Assembly (NCBI GenBank): GCA_964591275.1
Contig: CAZQAE010000002.1
Span: forward strand, 89,324-153,323
Origin: G963674685 sp964591275
GTDB lineage: Bacteria > Lernaellota > Lernaellaia > JACKCT01
Reading direction: 5' to 3'
Length of the DNA: 64,000 nucleotides
Positions 17,695 to 27,857 of this stretch are shown here, in pieces. Below the pieces are notes generated by a model. It saw only the letters and a program-made list of their open reading frames with translations, ran no database searches and was not told the DNA's origin. The position numbers and the translations under genes are program-made. Position 1 is the first letter of the stretch. Each line of letters starts with the position of its first letter.

Positions 17695-19161
17695 ATGAAA
17701 AACAAAGTGCGCGATCCGCAAATCACTATCGTTATCCCCTGTTACAACCTTGGCGCATATATCTTTGAGGCGGCGAGAAGCGCGCTTGATCAGCGAGGCG
17801 CCGATGCGGAAGTGATCGTCGTCGACGACGGCTCGACGGACCCGAAAACGATCAAGACCCTTGATGAACTCGATGCAAAAGCGCCCCTTCGTCTGATTCG
17901 TACGCCCAATCGCGGCGTGGCGGCGGCGCGAAATCTCGGATTGGAAGAGGCGCGGGGCGAATATTTGTGTTTTCTGGATGCCGACGACCTTCTGGAACCG
18001 GACGCGATGTCAAAATTAAAAAAGGCCCTGGATCTTCGCCCGGACGCGGTCATGGCATATCCCAGCGGCAGACGATTCGGCGCTGTCGAAGGCGAGTATC
18101 GCAGGCCCCGCTTCAATCGCCTTCGCCTATTGACTATCTGCACGATTCCTGTTCCCGCGCTGATCCGCAAGTCGATGATCGGCGATTGTCGATTTCGCAC
18201 GACCGATCGGGGATTCGAATACGAGGACTGGGATTTTTTCATTCAGTTGACCGGAAAGGCGCCTGCGGCGCATGTACCCGATGTGCTTTACGGATATCGC
18301 GAACGACCGGGATCGCGCGTTGAAGACGGCATGGCGCATCACAAGGATGTCATTGAGGACATGCGCCGATACAACCAGGATGCGTTTTCATCCGAACAAT
18401 TGATGGCGGCTAAAAGACGATGGGCGCCCGCCGTGTCGATCCTCTGCGAAGATCGAAATTGTCAAGATTCCTGGCGCGAGGCAATGGCGCAATCACCGCA
18501 TCTCGATGCGAATGTTTATGACGATCAGGCTAAAGCGCTTTGGGAAAAGCCGCCGGGCAAATACTTTCTCACATGCGGCGCCGATTGCCAGCCGAACCTC
18601 GAAACGCTTCGATCCGCCCTGTCTGCTCTTGAACGAAACGAAGCGCCGAACCTTCCGGGTGATTGGAACATCACCCGGGCCGTAGAAACAAGCTGCGAGA
18701 TGGATCCGCTCTTCGACTTGGCGCAAGTGTGGGCGAAGACCGATGAGCTTTCCACCTGGGCCGATATCGACGAGGCCTTGTGGCGTTTGTCGCTCCCGGC
18801 GTGGACAAAAGCGACAATGCCCGAAGACGTGGACGAACTGTGCGGCGCATCGGGTCGATTACGCCATCTGTTTTCACGGATGAAACACGCGGGCATAGAA
18901 AAATACGCATTGTTTGGAGGCGGCAAGCATCCTGCGACGTTGCTGCGAATGGGGTTGCTCAATCCGCCGCCGAAACTGGTGCTGGACGATTTTTGCCAAG
19001 CTCAGAAAATCGAGGGCGTGCCGCTCAATCATCCGGACCGGGCTTTGCTGGAAAATGTGGATGCGATCGTTGTATGCTCCGATTCCATCGAGCATGTGTT
19101 GTATCGACGTGCGATGGAGGTCGCCGCCGGCAAAGTCCCCGTGTTTCGCATCTATTCGTGA
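17695..19161 (+). CDS. GT2 glycosyltransferase with C-terminal Rossmann-like domain
   Basis: 488 residues. The N-terminal GT-A fold of family 2 is clear: ITIVIPCYNLGAYIFEAARS, VVDDGSTD (about 42-49), GVAAARNLGLEEARGEYL and FLDADDLLEPDA (DxD-like, about 93-103). Residues ~250-395 have no recognised domain. From about residue 396 there is IEKYALFGGGKHPATLLRMG...KLVLDDF...VDAIVVCSDS, the same C-terminal domain as in the radical SAM protein at 14519 and the protein at 31033. Cytoplasmic sugar transferase of the glycan locus. Followed by the large CgeB-like gene 28 bases later, so probably one transcript. Confidence 0.8.
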   Translation: MKNKVRDPQITIVIPCYNLGAYIFEAARSALDQRGADAEVIVVDDGSTDPKTIKTLDELDAKAPLRLIRTPNRGVAAARNLGLEEARGEYLCFLDADDLLEPDAMSKLKKALDLRPDAVMAYPSGRRFGAVEGEYRRPRFNRLRLLTICTIPVPALIRKSMIGDCRFRTTDRGFEYEDWDFFIQLTGKAPAAHVPDVLYGYRERPGSRVEDGMAHHKDVIEDMRRYNQDAFSSEQLMAAKRRWAPAVSILCEDRNCQDSWREAMAQSPHLDANVYDDQAKALWEKPPGKYFLTCGADCQPNLETLRSALSALERNEAPNLPGDWNITRAVETSCEMDPLFDLAQVWAKTDELSTWADIDEALWRLSLPAWTKATMPEDVDELCGASGRLRHLFSRMKHAGIEKYALFGGGKHPATLLRMGLLNPPPKLVLDDFCQAQKIEGVPLNHPDRALLENVDAIVVCSDSIEHVLYRRAMEVAAGKVPVFRIYS

Positions 19162-19189
19162 CGCCATTTTTAGTGGAGTGAAATAATCG

Positions 19190-22100
19190 ATGACCGGCTT
19201 TTTGGAAAAAAATCTTGCGGCGCTAAACCGACATCAACCGCAGATCGTGCAAGTGATATTGAAAACGCCGCGCGACGAGAATTTTCAGGTGAGCAAATCC
19301 GAGGACGGCGGCCATGTGTTTTTGGTCAAACAGGGCGACCAGTACACCGCGATCAGCCATCTGGAAAACGCGGTCGACCTGGCGAAGCAGTTTGTCGACC
19401 AGAAAATCGCGACGGATCCTGGCAACCGACCGTTTTTCTTTGCGGGGATACGCGGCGGATATGAAATCATCGAGATGCTCCGTCGATTGACCGACCGGCG
19501 TGATTACGAATCATTACAGGCTGTCTACGTGTACGAGGAAAACGTCGATCTGCTTCACCTGAATCTCTTCGTTTTCGATTGGACCCCGTGGATCGAATCG
19601 CGACAGATTTACTTTTTCGCCGGGCCGAATGCGGCGAATCAGTGCGTTGACCATTTTCGCAATGACCTATCCAAAAGCCTGCCTGACGGCGTGATTCCAC
19701 TGGGGCCGCAAGATATGGGGCAGCGAGCGGCCTCGGCAATCGCCCAGGCGACCAAAACCGTGCTCGATCAGGCGATGGCGCAAAAAAACGAATTGGATAA
19801 ACTGTACGGCGAGCTGCCGAAAATCGACCTTGCCTCAGCCTATTTTGATCCTTCGCAGTTGCGGATATTGCTGATCAACAACCTGCGAACGTATTTCGTG
19901 CAGTATTCAATTCGCGATTCGCGTCAGGCCCTTGAAAAACTCGGCTGCGTGACGGGTGTGCTGGAAGAAAAAGACCCGGTGGACAAGATCACCGGCCCGG
20001 AGATTCTCAATTCGTTGTGGGAGTTCCAGCCGCACGGAGTCGTGTTTGTTGATCACGCCCGGCACGAGTCGTCGCGCTTTTTCGTTCACGGGCTGCCGTT
20101 TTTCGCCTTTATGCAGGACTACAAGCCCGAGTATCTGACTAACGACAAGGCGAAACAGCTCACGCCCTATGACCTGTTCATCGGGAACATGGATTACTTC
20201 GTCACCGCCGGGTTTCCGGCGCGAAACCTGTTCGTATTGCCCGCGTGGACAAACACCGATCTGTACGGCAAGCCGCGCCCGGCGCCCGATCCGAAATACC
20301 GGGCCGATATATCATTCGTCAGCAATATCACCACGCATCACGAGACGGCCTACAAGAACCTGCTGGAATACTACGGGCCGCGCGAGCCGCGCCTGGTTTC
20401 GGTGATCGAAACGGTCTACGACCGCGCGCTTTCGCTGTACAAGCGCGATCAGATGATCTCCGATTGGGTCGCCTTCAAAGATTGGCTGTTGTCGCTGGTG
20501 AAACAATCGGGCGTCAGGCTCGATGAATTTTCGGTTTTCGCACAGGATATATACGACAAGTTGATCAACACGATGCTGCGGCATCAGCCGCTGGAATGGC
20601 TGGTCGACGCCGGATACGAACCGGCGCTTTGGGGTCGCCAGTGGGAGCGGCATCCGACCTTGGGCCGATTCGCAAAAGGGATCGCCGGCAACGGCGACGA
20701 GCTGATCGACATCTATCGCGCGAGTAAAATCAACCTGCACATCAATCAGTATAGAATTGAGCATCCGCGCTTGCTCGACGGATTGGCGGCGGGCGGGTTT
20801 TTTCTTGTTCGACACACCGAGTCGGTGGGCTTGCTGAACATCTCGGAATTCAGCTTCAAAACGCGCGATGAGTTGCTGGGGCAAATCAAGCGCTTTCTGG
20901 GCGATTCCGAAAAGCGAAAAGTCTTGGTCCAAAAGCAGCAGGATGTCGTTCGCCAATGGGCCGGATTCGACGTCGCCTACAAACACGGTTTCACGTATTT
21001 CGGCATCATGATGCTGCTTGAAAGCATGGCTGCGGGCGAGTTGAACGCCATTTTACCGGAAATGAAAAAACTTTCGGCGAAAACAACCGACATTGTCAGG
21101 CGCATGTTCGACCGTTTCTTTCTTTCGGACCCGGACCGATTCGTTATCCACAGCGCCGTCGAACTGTTGGAAACGGCGGGCGTGTTGCCCCAGGGCTCGA
21201 CAAAGCGCCTTGGCGAACTCGAAAAATACCAGGACAAGTGGGGATCCATGATTTGGCCGCGGCTGTTGGATCAAAAAGCCAAACAATCCGTGGAGGCGTG
21301 GTTCAATGAAGTTCTGGCCGATCAACCGCCCAATGTAAAAATTCCGGCAAAGGGCCTGTTGACAGCATGGTCGTCGGAAGAATCGAACGAGAGTTTCGCT
21401 TATCGCATGGCGCAGGAGAATCTCGAACTGCCGGTCCGTTTTTCGAAGCGAATCGACAATGTGCTTGTGTGTGATCGCCTGACATGGCCGGATCACAGGC
21501 GGGCTATTGCATTTCGGAAAACGCGGGCCAACGCCGAGACCGCTGAGATGATCCCAGAAGAACGAAGCTACTTTCGGTTTTTGAGACTGGCGGCAAAACG
21601 CGCAATGTACGCGGCCCTTGTGGAAATCCGCCATTTAAACGAAACATCGCGGCTTCATGCGAAAAATCTGGCCCTGGCCGCGGGCCTCGCCGAATCGACC
21701 GGAAGAAGAACAACCGCGATGGCGGACCTGGATCGCGCGGAGCAATGGGTTGTTGAACATGGATTCGAAGATGAGCAAACAAAACAACGCCTCTTCGCCC
21801 TGAGGCTGTTAAATCAGATGCCTGGCTTTATTACAGACAAAATGCGCCGGGACGCAGAAGCGATTGACCTCAAAGCTGACGCTTACTGGCTATTGAAGCT
21901 GACGCTGGCGCGATTTTTCATCCTGGAAAACCGATACAACCAGGCGATCAAGGCCCTTGGCGACGCCTCGACCTATCCGAGGGGCGACAACCGCGCAATC
22001 GCCAGGCAGTTTCACAAGTTGTTGAAGCAAGGCGCGGCTGCCTCCTCAACCGATGAGCATCCCTTTGGCGTTTTCGAATCCGTGGATGTGCCAAAAGATG

Positions 22101-22849
22101 GGGAAGATTATCACCGATTTGATCGCATTCGCCATGTCGGCCAGGGGCGCATCCTGCTTCGTACAATTGGATCATCCGATTCGATCCTGGTGTTCGACGC
22201 AGCGGACAAAACGTGGTTGCCCGCCAGTGAAAAATTCGATTTGCCCAAGAGCTTGGGGCCTTACCCTGCCTTCGATACGGCTGATGTTCGATTGTTTGTC
22301 ATCGACCCGGAAAAACCCGAACTTGTTGTCTGCGATGCGAGCGGTCGGCGCATCGACAGTAAGCCTCTGCCGAACATGGCGAAGTATTACGTGGAAGACA
22401 TTGCCGTTCATCCGGATGGACACATTGCGCTGGTCGACGCGTACAAAGGCGGCGTCATGCTCGGCGATCCGCGGGGAGAATGGAAGTTTGCCTCGTGCGA
22501 AGCGATGAACCCGGATCTTCCGATTCGCATCGCATGTCTGGGCGATGGCTACGCGCTATACAACAACGGCGAGCTTTTGCGTTTGACCCGAAATGGCGAT
22601 ATAGCAAAGCGTAGGCCTATTGCCATGGCCGTGCCGAATCTGCATGGCGACGAAAATGGCGTGGTCTGCGTCAACGGGTATCCGCCGCTGATTATGGCTT
22701 TTGACGAGCAGCTCAATGAAATCCACAAGGTGGTTTCACTGCCCGGTGTCATCAATCTGCATTTCGCCGGAGTCTGTGGCGACGGGGAAAATCTGTACAT
22801 CGCCGATGACAGGCGACAGGAACTGTACCGGATAAAACGGCGCTTGTGA
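19190..22849 (+). CDS. Very large CgeB-like glycosyltransferase with C-terminal beta-propeller-like region
   Basis: 1219 residues. Residues 1-190 (NLAALNRHQPQIVQVI, then PFFFAGIRGGYEIIEML) resemble the N-terminal domain preceding some CgeB/Maf-type glycosyltransferases. Residues ~220-600 fit a two-Rossmann GT-B enzyme of the CgeB type, with the signature HPRLLDGLAAGGFFLVRHTESVG near 520-540. Residues ~600-950 are helical. Residues ~960-1219 contain repeated short beta motifs (DIAVHPDGHIALVDAYKGG, ENLYIADDRRQELYRI), like an NHL/six-bladed propeller. GGAG precedes the ATG. Fusion of a CgeB enzyme to a propeller is unusual; the propeller may bind the acceptor. Specificity unknown. Confidence 0.7.
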   Translation: MTGFLEKNLAALNRHQPQIVQVILKTPRDENFQVSKSEDGGHVFLVKQGDQYTAISHLENAVDLAKQFVDQKIATDPGNRPFFFAGIRGGYEIIEMLRRLTDRRDYESLQAVYVYEENVDLLHLNLFVFDWTPWIESRQIYFFAGPNAANQCVDHFRNDLSKSLPDGVIPLGPQDMGQRAASAIAQATKTVLDQAMAQKNELDKLYGELPKIDLASAYFDPSQLRILLINNLRTYFVQYSIRDSRQALEKLGCVTGVLEEKDPVDKITGPEILNSLWEFQPHGVVFVDHARHESSRFFVHGLPFFAFMQDYKPEYLTNDKAKQLTPYDLFIGNMDYFVTAGFPARNLFVLPAWTNTDLYGKPRPAPDPKYRADISFVSNITTHHETAYKNLLEYYGPREPRLVSVIETVYDRALSLYKRDQMISDWVAFKDWLLSLVKQSGVRLDEFSVFAQDIYDKLINTMLRHQPLEWLVDAGYEPALWGRQWERHPTLGRFAKGIAGNGDELIDIYRASKINLHINQYRIEHPRLLDGLAAGGFFLVRHTESVGLLNISEFSFKTRDELLGQIKRFLGDSEKRKVLVQKQQDVVRQWAGFDVAYKHGFTYFGIMMLLESMAAGELNAILPEMKKLSAKTTDIVRRMFDRFFLSDPDRFVIHSAVELLETAGVLPQGSTKRLGELEKYQDKWGSMIWPRLLDQKAKQSVEAWFNEVLADQPPNVKIPAKGLLTAWSSEESNESFAYRMAQENLELPVRFSKRIDNVLVCDRLTWPDHRRAIAFRKTRANAETAEMIPEERSYFRFLRLAAKRAMYAALVEIRHLNETSRLHAKNLALAAGLAESTGRRTTAMADLDRAEQWVVEHGFEDEQTKQRLFALRLLNQMPGFITDKMRRDAEAIDLKADAYWLLKLTLARFFILENRYNQAIKALGDASTYPRGDNRAIARQFHKLLKQGAAASSTDEHPFGVFESVDVPKDGEDYHRFDRIRHVGQGRILLRTIGSSDSILVFDAADKTWLPASEKFDLPKSLGPYPAFDTADVRLFVIDPEKPELVVCDASGRRIDSKPLPNMAKYYVEDIAVHPDGHIALVDAYKGGVMLGDPRGEWKFASCEAMNPDLPIRIACLGDGYALYNNGELLRLTRNGDIAKRRPIAMAVPNLHGDENGVVCVNGYPPLIMAFDEQLNEIHKVVSLPGVINLHFAGVCGDGENLYIADDRRQELYRIKRRL

Positions 22850-22944
22850 TGGATTTGCAATAGGTATTTAGGATATTATCCTTATCAATGCGGACGACAC
22901 AGCCGATAAGGTAGGTGAAAACGAGGGGAAAGGCGCGTGGTTTT

Positions 22945-23730
22945 ATGAAGGCTATGATTTTATGCGGTGGCATGGGGACGAGACTTAAATCCGAAACCGA
23001 ATATCGTCCAAAGCCGCTGGTGGATATCGGTGGTCGTCCGATTCTTTGGCACATCATGAAAATATTCGCCCACTATGGCCATCGCGAGTTCGTTTTGTGT
23101 CTGGGCTACCGCGGTCACATGATCAAGGAATATTTTCTCAATTACGAAGCCGTGAACAACGACTTCACCATTTGCCTCGGCTGCAAACACGAAATCACCT
23201 ACCACGAAGCGCACGAGGAGCAGGATTTCGCCGTTACCCTGGCCGATACCGGACTCGATGCCATGACCGGCGCCAGGGTGAAGCGCGCCTCGAAATACAT
23301 CGACGACGACACCTTCATGGTCACATACGGCGACGGCGTGGCTGATATTGATATTGCGCGGCTTGTCGAGTTTCATCACGAACACGGCTTGATCGGCACG
23401 GTGACGACGGTGAGGCCCTTTTCATATTTCGGCAATGTAAAAACCGACGACAAAGGGCGCGTTGTGGAGTTTCTGGAAAAGCCTAGGGTCGATAGTTGGA
23501 TCAGCGCCGGGTTTTTTGTGTTCAATAAAAAGATCCTGGATTATCTCGATTTGGACGACAATTGCGTGTTGGAACGCGGGCCGCTCGATAGGCTGGCGCA
23601 AGAGGGTCAACTGGCGGCGTACAGGCACCACGGTTCGTTTTTCGCCATGGACACATATCGTGATTACCTACGCCTCAACAACATCTGGAGCCAAGGCGAA
23701 GCTCCATGGAAAGTTTGGGACGGAAAATGA
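22945..23730 (+). CDS. rfbF: Glucose-1-phosphate cytidylyltransferase
   Basis: About 261 residues from the ATG at 22945. An in-frame ATG ten codons upstream gives an atypical charged leader before the family start [14 protein letters not shown]. The nucleotidyltransferase motif [23 protein letters not shown] is complete, and YGDGVADID and [12 protein letters not shown] match RfbF/DdhA. It makes CDP-glucose from CTP and glucose 1-phosphate, the entry to CDP-deoxysugars. Its TGA overlaps the ATG of the dehydratase (ATGA). First gene of a coupled operon running to 31.0 kb. Confidence 0.93.
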   Translation: MKAMILCGGMGTRLKSETEYRPKPLVDIGGRPILWHIMKIFAHYGHREFVLCLGYRGHMIKEYFLNYEAVNNDFTICLGCKHEITYHEAHEEQDFAVTLADTGLDAMTGARVKRASKYIDDDTFMVTYGDGVADIDIARLVEFHHEHGLIGTVTTVRPFSYFGNVKTDDKGRVVEFLEKPRVDSWISAGFFVFNKKILDYLDLDDNCVLERGPLDRLAQEGQLAAYRHHGSFFAMDTYRDYLRLNNIWSQGEAPWKVWDGK

Positions 23731-24716
23731 CATTTTGGCGAGATCGACCCGTTTTCATCACCGGCGCCACCGGCCTTGTCGGCGGGCGATTGACGAAACT
23801 GCTCGTCGAAAAAGAAGCCGATGTTGTTTGCCTGGTGCGCGACTGGGTCCCGCAAGCCGAACTATGCCGCAGCGGGCTGTTGGATCGCGTGAAGGTTGTA
23901 CGCGGCGACGTGCGCGATCAGGAACTTCTGGAGCGGTGCATCGGTGAATTTGAAATCGACGCCGTGTTTCATCTCGCCGCTCAGACCATCGTGGGAATAG
24001 CAAACCGCAACCCTGCCTCAACCTTTGATACGAACATTCGCGGAACCTATGCCTTGCTCGAAGCCTGCCGCCGAAGCCCGACGGTCCAGCGGATCGTCAT
24101 CGCGTCGTCGGACAAAGCGTACGGAGAGCAGGCCGATCTGCCGTACGACGAATCGACGCCGCTGGCCGGAAAGCACCCGTACGACGTTAGCAAAGCGTGT
24201 GCCGATATGATCGCGCAATCCTACGCCGCGACTTTCGGGCTGCCCGTCGCCGTCACCCGTTGCGGCAATTTCTACGGCGGCGGAGACTTGAACTGGAACC
24301 GCATCGTGCCCGGAACGATCCGCTCGATCATCCGTGGCAACAAACCGATCATCCGATCCGACGGTCGATTCGTCCGCGATTATTTTCATGTCGCCGACGG
24401 CGCGGCGGCCTATGTGCTGTTGGCCGAGCGTTTGACGGACATGCCTGAACTTATCGGCGCCGCGCTCAACTTTTCGAACGAAGAACCGATTGCCGTGATC
24501 GATCTGGTGCAAAAGATTCTGCGCCTCATGAATTCGGACCTGGAGCCGATCGTGCAAAACTCGGCGACGGGCGAGATCCGCGAGCAGTATCTCGGCGCTC
24601 AAAAAGCCAGGATGATCCTCGGCTGGAAACCGGTCATGTCGCTTGATGATGGGCTGCATGAGGCCATCGATTGGTATCGCGGATTCTTTTCATCGCCATT
24701 TGCGGAAAAAGTATGA
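23727..24716 (+). CDS. rfbG: CDP-glucose 4,6-dehydratase-like SDR
   Basis: About 329 residues from the ATG at 23727, chosen for its ATGA overlap with rfbF. Extended SDR fold: [10 protein letters not shown] (NAD(P)-binding GxxGxxG), [26 protein letters not shown], and the catalytic pair in [11 protein letters not shown] (YxxxK). [18 protein letters not shown] is the usual C-terminal block. The QT.VG and SSDKAYG details fit CDP-glucose 4,6-dehydratases rather than dTDP-glucose RmlB. It converts CDP-glucose to CDP-4-keto-6-deoxyglucose. ATGA-coupled to the methyltransferase gene. Confidence 0.88.
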   Translation: MTFWRDRPVFITGATGLVGGRLTKLLVEKEADVVCLVRDWVPQAELCRSGLLDRVKVVRGDVRDQELLERCIGEFEIDAVFHLAAQTIVGIANRNPASTFDTNIRGTYALLEACRRSPTVQRIVIASSDKAYGEQADLPYDESTPLAGKHPYDVSKACADMIAQSYAATFGLPVAVTRCGNFYGGGDLNWNRIVPGTIRSIIRGNKPIIRSDGRFVRDYFHVADGAAAYVLLAERLTDMPELIGAALNFSNEEPIAVIDLVQKILRLMNSDLEPIVQNSATGEIREQYLGAQKARMILGWKPVMSLDDGLHEAIDWYRGFFSSPFAEKV

Positions 24717-25969
24717 CCGTCGTTCCCACCGCCACTCGCGATAGCTGCCGCATTTGCAACAGCCGATCGGTCCGCAAATTTCTGATGCTTAGAAAAATAC
24801 CCTTGCCCATGGGGCATGTCGCGCCGGGCGAAGAAAACGATTGCTTCAGTGAAGATATATCGCTTTATCACTGCGCCGAATGCGGCTCGGTGCAAACAAT
24901 GGTTGATTACGACCTATCCGATTACTACTCAGACTACGCCTACACGACAGGTGCTTCGCCTCTTGTACAAAAATTTACCAGGCAATTCGCAGGACAGGTG
25001 TGGAGCCGCTTTGGATTGCAAAACGGCGCAAAGGTCCTGGAAATCGGATCTGGCGACGGGACGCAGCTTCTGGAATTTCAAAAACTGGGCGCAAGCGTTT
25101 TGGGTTTCGAGCCATCGACGAGTCTTGCCGAAACGGCTATCAAGGCCGGAGTCGAAGTGATCGCCGATTTGTTCGATGAAAATACTGTTTCCGCCATACG
25201 CAATCACATATCGCCTTTTGACGTTGTCGTCGCGCAATACACTTTCGATCACCTGGCCGATCCGATGCGGTTTTTGCATACCGTGAAGGAAATCCTCGAC
25301 CCGCAGCGTGGCGTGTTGATACTGGAAGTCCACGATTTCGAGAAGATCGTCAAGCGAAATGAGGGCTGCCTTCTGGTTCACGAGCACGCCACGTTTTTAA
25401 CCGTGGACACCATGGCGAAAGCTTTAGATCTTGCCGGTTTTCAAATGCTTTGCACTGACCTTGTGGACGTGAAGGATCGCCGGGGGAACTCACTGATCGT
25501 TGCCGCCGGTCTTAAAGGTGGAGAACACAAGATCGGCGAAATATGTAGAAGTCCGCTTCTGGACAAGTTGCAACTGACCGAAACTTATGACCGCTTCGCC
25601 GACGATCTCATGCGCGGCCATCGCAGGCTCGCCGATCACGTTCGGGAAGTGCGCAATCGAGGTGACGAGATCGCCGGATACGGGGCGGCTGCTCGCGGCG
25701 TGAATACGCTGGCCATCGCAGGATTGACGTCGGGTGACGTCAAATACGTTTGCGATATGAACGAAAAATTGCATGGCCTGTTGATGCCGGCGTCGTTTAT
25801 TCCGGTCGCGTCGCCGCAGACGCTTTTGAACGATAATGTGGATGAAGTGATCGTGTTCAATTACGGATACCTTGATGAGATCAAAAGCCTGTTAAAACCA
25901 ATCATCCAGAGCGGAACAACCGTAGTTTCCATGCTGGACTATTTACGCGGAGAGTTCGATGAATCGTGA
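24713..25969 (+). CDS. Sugar C-methyltransferase (Methyltransf_13/Methyltransf_14 type)
   Basis: About 418 residues from the ATG at 24713 (ATGA overlap with rfbG). Architecture is that of NDP-ketosugar C-methyltransferases (TylCIII/TcaB9 type): an N-terminal zinc site (CRICNS and [11 protein letters not shown]), a SAM-binding core [15 protein letters not shown], and a C-terminal half with [18 protein letters not shown] and [11 protein letters not shown]. It would add a methyl branch, normally at C3 of a 4-keto sugar. Its C-terminal half resembles the shared Rossmann-like domain of other proteins in the locus. Confidence 0.85.
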   Translation: MTVVPTATRDSCRICNSRSVRKFLMLRKIPLPMGHVAPGEENDCFSEDISLYHCAECGSVQTMVDYDLSDYYSDYAYTTGASPLVQKFTRQFAGQVWSRFGLQNGAKVLEIGSGDGTQLLEFQKLGASVLGFEPSTSLAETAIKAGVEVIADLFDENTVSAIRNHISPFDVVVAQYTFDHLADPMRFLHTVKEILDPQRGVLILEVHDFEKIVKRNEGCLLVHEHATFLTVDTMAKALDLAGFQMLCTDLVDVKDRRGNSLIVAAGLKGGEHKIGEICRSPLLDKLQLTETYDRFADDLMRGHRRLADHVREVRNRGDEIAGYGAAARGVNTLAIAGLTSGDVKYVCDMNEKLHGLLMPASFIPVASPQTLLNDNVDEVIVFNYGYLDEIKSLLKPIIQSGTTVVSMLDYLRGEFDES

Positions 25970-27059
25970 AATTCCATCTGCGGGACCGTGGATCACGCAA
26001 AAGGAGAAAGATTACGTCGCTGACGCTGTTGCCAATGGGTGGTATGCGAACTGGTCGGGATACCTTGACAGGTTCGAGAAGAAATTTGCGGAGTTTACGC
26101 AAAGTCGACATGCCATATTGACATCGAGCTGCACGGGCGCTTTGCACATCGCCATGAGCGTGTTGGAACTGAAGCCGGGCGACGAAGTGATCGTGCCCGA
26201 TGTGACGTGGATCGCCACGGCGACCTGCGTTTGTTATCTCGGAGCGACGCCGGTGTTCGTCGATGTCGAACCGGACACCTGGTGCATGGACCCCAATGCA
26301 TTCAAAGCCGCCATTACACCGCGAACAAAAGCGGTGATCCCTGTCCACATGTACGGCCACATCGCCGATATGGAAGCCATCAACCGCATCGCTGGCGATC
26401 ACGGCATCGCGGTGATCGAAGATGCCGCTCCGGGCATCGGTTCGCGGTACAACGACCGTCCGTCTGGATCCTTCGGCTTGGCTGCGACGTTCAGCTTTCA
26501 GGGCGCCAAGCCTCTGGTCACCGGCGAGGGCGGCTGCCTCGTGACCAGCGACGACGATTTTTACGAGCGCGCCTACTGGTATTGGGATCACTGCCGCGAC
26601 AAGAACCTTACACTTTTCAACAATGGCATCGGCTACAAGTACAAGATGTCGAATATCCAGGCCGCGCTCGGTTTGGCGCAGGTGGAGCGTGCGAGTGAAA
26701 TCATCGAAAAGCGCCGGCGGATTTTCTTTTGGTATCGCGACCGGCTGGGCGATATCGCCGGGCTTCGAATGAACGCCGAGCGTCCCGGGCACTACAACAA
26801 TTTTTACGTGCCAACCATCATTTTGGAAGGCGACTTTGCCAAAACAGCAAAGGAGTTGATGGATGAGCTCGACAGGCGCAAAATCAGAAACCGCCCGTTT
26901 TTCAGGCGCATCAGCAAGTTCCCGATGTTCAAGCCGATTAACGCGCCGGTGGCCGATCACCTAGCCGAGAACGGAATCAACCTGCCGTGCCCGACGCTGT
27001 TGACTGAAGAGGATGCGGACTGGGTCGCCAAAAACGTGCGTGAAATATTGCTTGGCTGA
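25959..27059 (+). CDS. DegT/DnrJ/EryC1-family sugar aminotransferase
   Basis: 366 residues. PLP enzyme of the perosamine synthase/ArnB group: TSSCTGALHIAM near 56-66, IEDAAPGIGS with Asp155 for the pyridine nitrogen, and FSFQGAKPLVTGEGG with the Schiff-base Lys184. It would transaminate the 4-keto group of the CDP-sugar to an amino group with glutamate. Start overlaps the methyltransferase end by 11 bp, with GGAGAG upstream. No His-for-Lys change is seen, so it is not a ColD/RfbH-type dehydrase. Confidence 0.9.
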   Translation: MNREIPSAGPWITQKEKDYVADAVANGWYANWSGYLDRFEKKFAEFTQSRHAILTSSCTGALHIAMSVLELKPGDEVIVPDVTWIATATCVCYLGATPVFVDVEPDTWCMDPNAFKAAITPRTKAVIPVHMYGHIADMEAINRIAGDHGIAVIEDAAPGIGSRYNDRPSGSFGLAATFSFQGAKPLVTGEGGCLVTSDDDFYERAYWYWDHCRDKNLTLFNNGIGYKYKMSNIQAALGLAQVERASEIIEKRRRIFFWYRDRLGDIAGLRMNAERPGHYNNFYVPTIILEGDFAKTAKELMDELDRRKIRNRPFFRRISKFPMFKPINAPVADHLAENGINLPCPTLLTEEDADWVAKNVREILLG

Positions 27060-27071
27060 TTCGGAGGTGGC

Positions 27072-27857
27072 ATGAATAGCAAACCGGTCAAGGTCGTATT
27101 GATGGTCAATTACTGGCCCGGCCTGCAAACAACCAGATTTTTAGCCGAGGGCGCTGACGAAATCGTGCGTCTTTACATCGATAAGCCAGACGCTCCCTTT
27201 GCCGCGCAGATCGTCGATGCATCCGGTTTGCCTGAAGACAGAATATTCACCGCCGATGCGATCAACGACCCGGCTCACGTCGAAAAGCATAAAGAGATCG
27301 AGTTTGATTTCCTCATCACGGTGTATTGGCCCTACCTTCTAAAGCGCGATGTATTTTCGCAGGCAAAGGTCGGCACGGTAAACTTCCATCCGGCGCTGCT
27401 TCCGATCAACCGCGGATGGTATCCGCATGTTCACAGCATCCTGGACGGATCGCCCACAGGCGTGACGCTTCACGATATCGATGAGGGAGCCGACACCGGT
27501 CCTATATGGGCGCAAAAAAAGACGCCGCTCGAAGCGACCGATACGGCCAAAACGATTTACGACCGATTGCAGCGCGATATCGTCGAGCTATTCAAAACGA
27601 GCTGGCCGGGAATCAAAAGCGGTGAGATCAAAAGGACGATGCAGGACGAGTCGAAGGCCGTGTATCATGCAAAGCGAGAAGTGGACAATCTCGATTGCAT
27701 CGACCTCGATAAAACCTACAAGGGGCGGGATCTGATTAATCTGCTGCGCGCACGTTCATTTGGCGATCGGGCTTTCGCATGGTTCGAGCAAGACGGCAAA
27801 AGGTTTTACGTCAACCTGCGCCTGTCGAAAAATTCGCTTGTGACGGAGGATGAATGA
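27072..27857 (+). CDS. Sugar N-formyltransferase (Fmt-like)
   Basis: 261 residues. Formyl-transferase fold with the catalytic triad visible: GTVNFHPALLP (Asn104, His106) and DEGADTGPI (Asp141). The pattern matches N10-formyltetrahydrofolate-dependent sugar formyltransferases (VioF/FdtF/WlaRD group) more than methionyl-tRNA formyltransferase, which has a C-terminal tRNA-binding domain missing here. A strong GGAGG ribosome-binding site precedes the ATG. In this operon the substrate should be the aminosugar made by the preceding aminotransferase. The last four bases overlap the transketolase N-terminal gene. Confidence 0.85.
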   Translation: MNSKPVKVVLMVNYWPGLQTTRFLAEGADEIVRLYIDKPDAPFAAQIVDASGLPEDRIFTADAINDPAHVEKHKEIEFDFLITVYWPYLLKRDVFSQAKVGTVNFHPALLPINRGWYPHVHSILDGSPTGVTLHDIDEGADTGPIWAQKKTPLEATDTAKTIYDRLQRDIVELFKTSWPGIKSGEIKRTMQDESKAVYHAKREVDNLDCIDLDKTYKGRDLINLLRARSFGDRAFAWFEQDGKRFYVNLRLSKNSLVTEDE

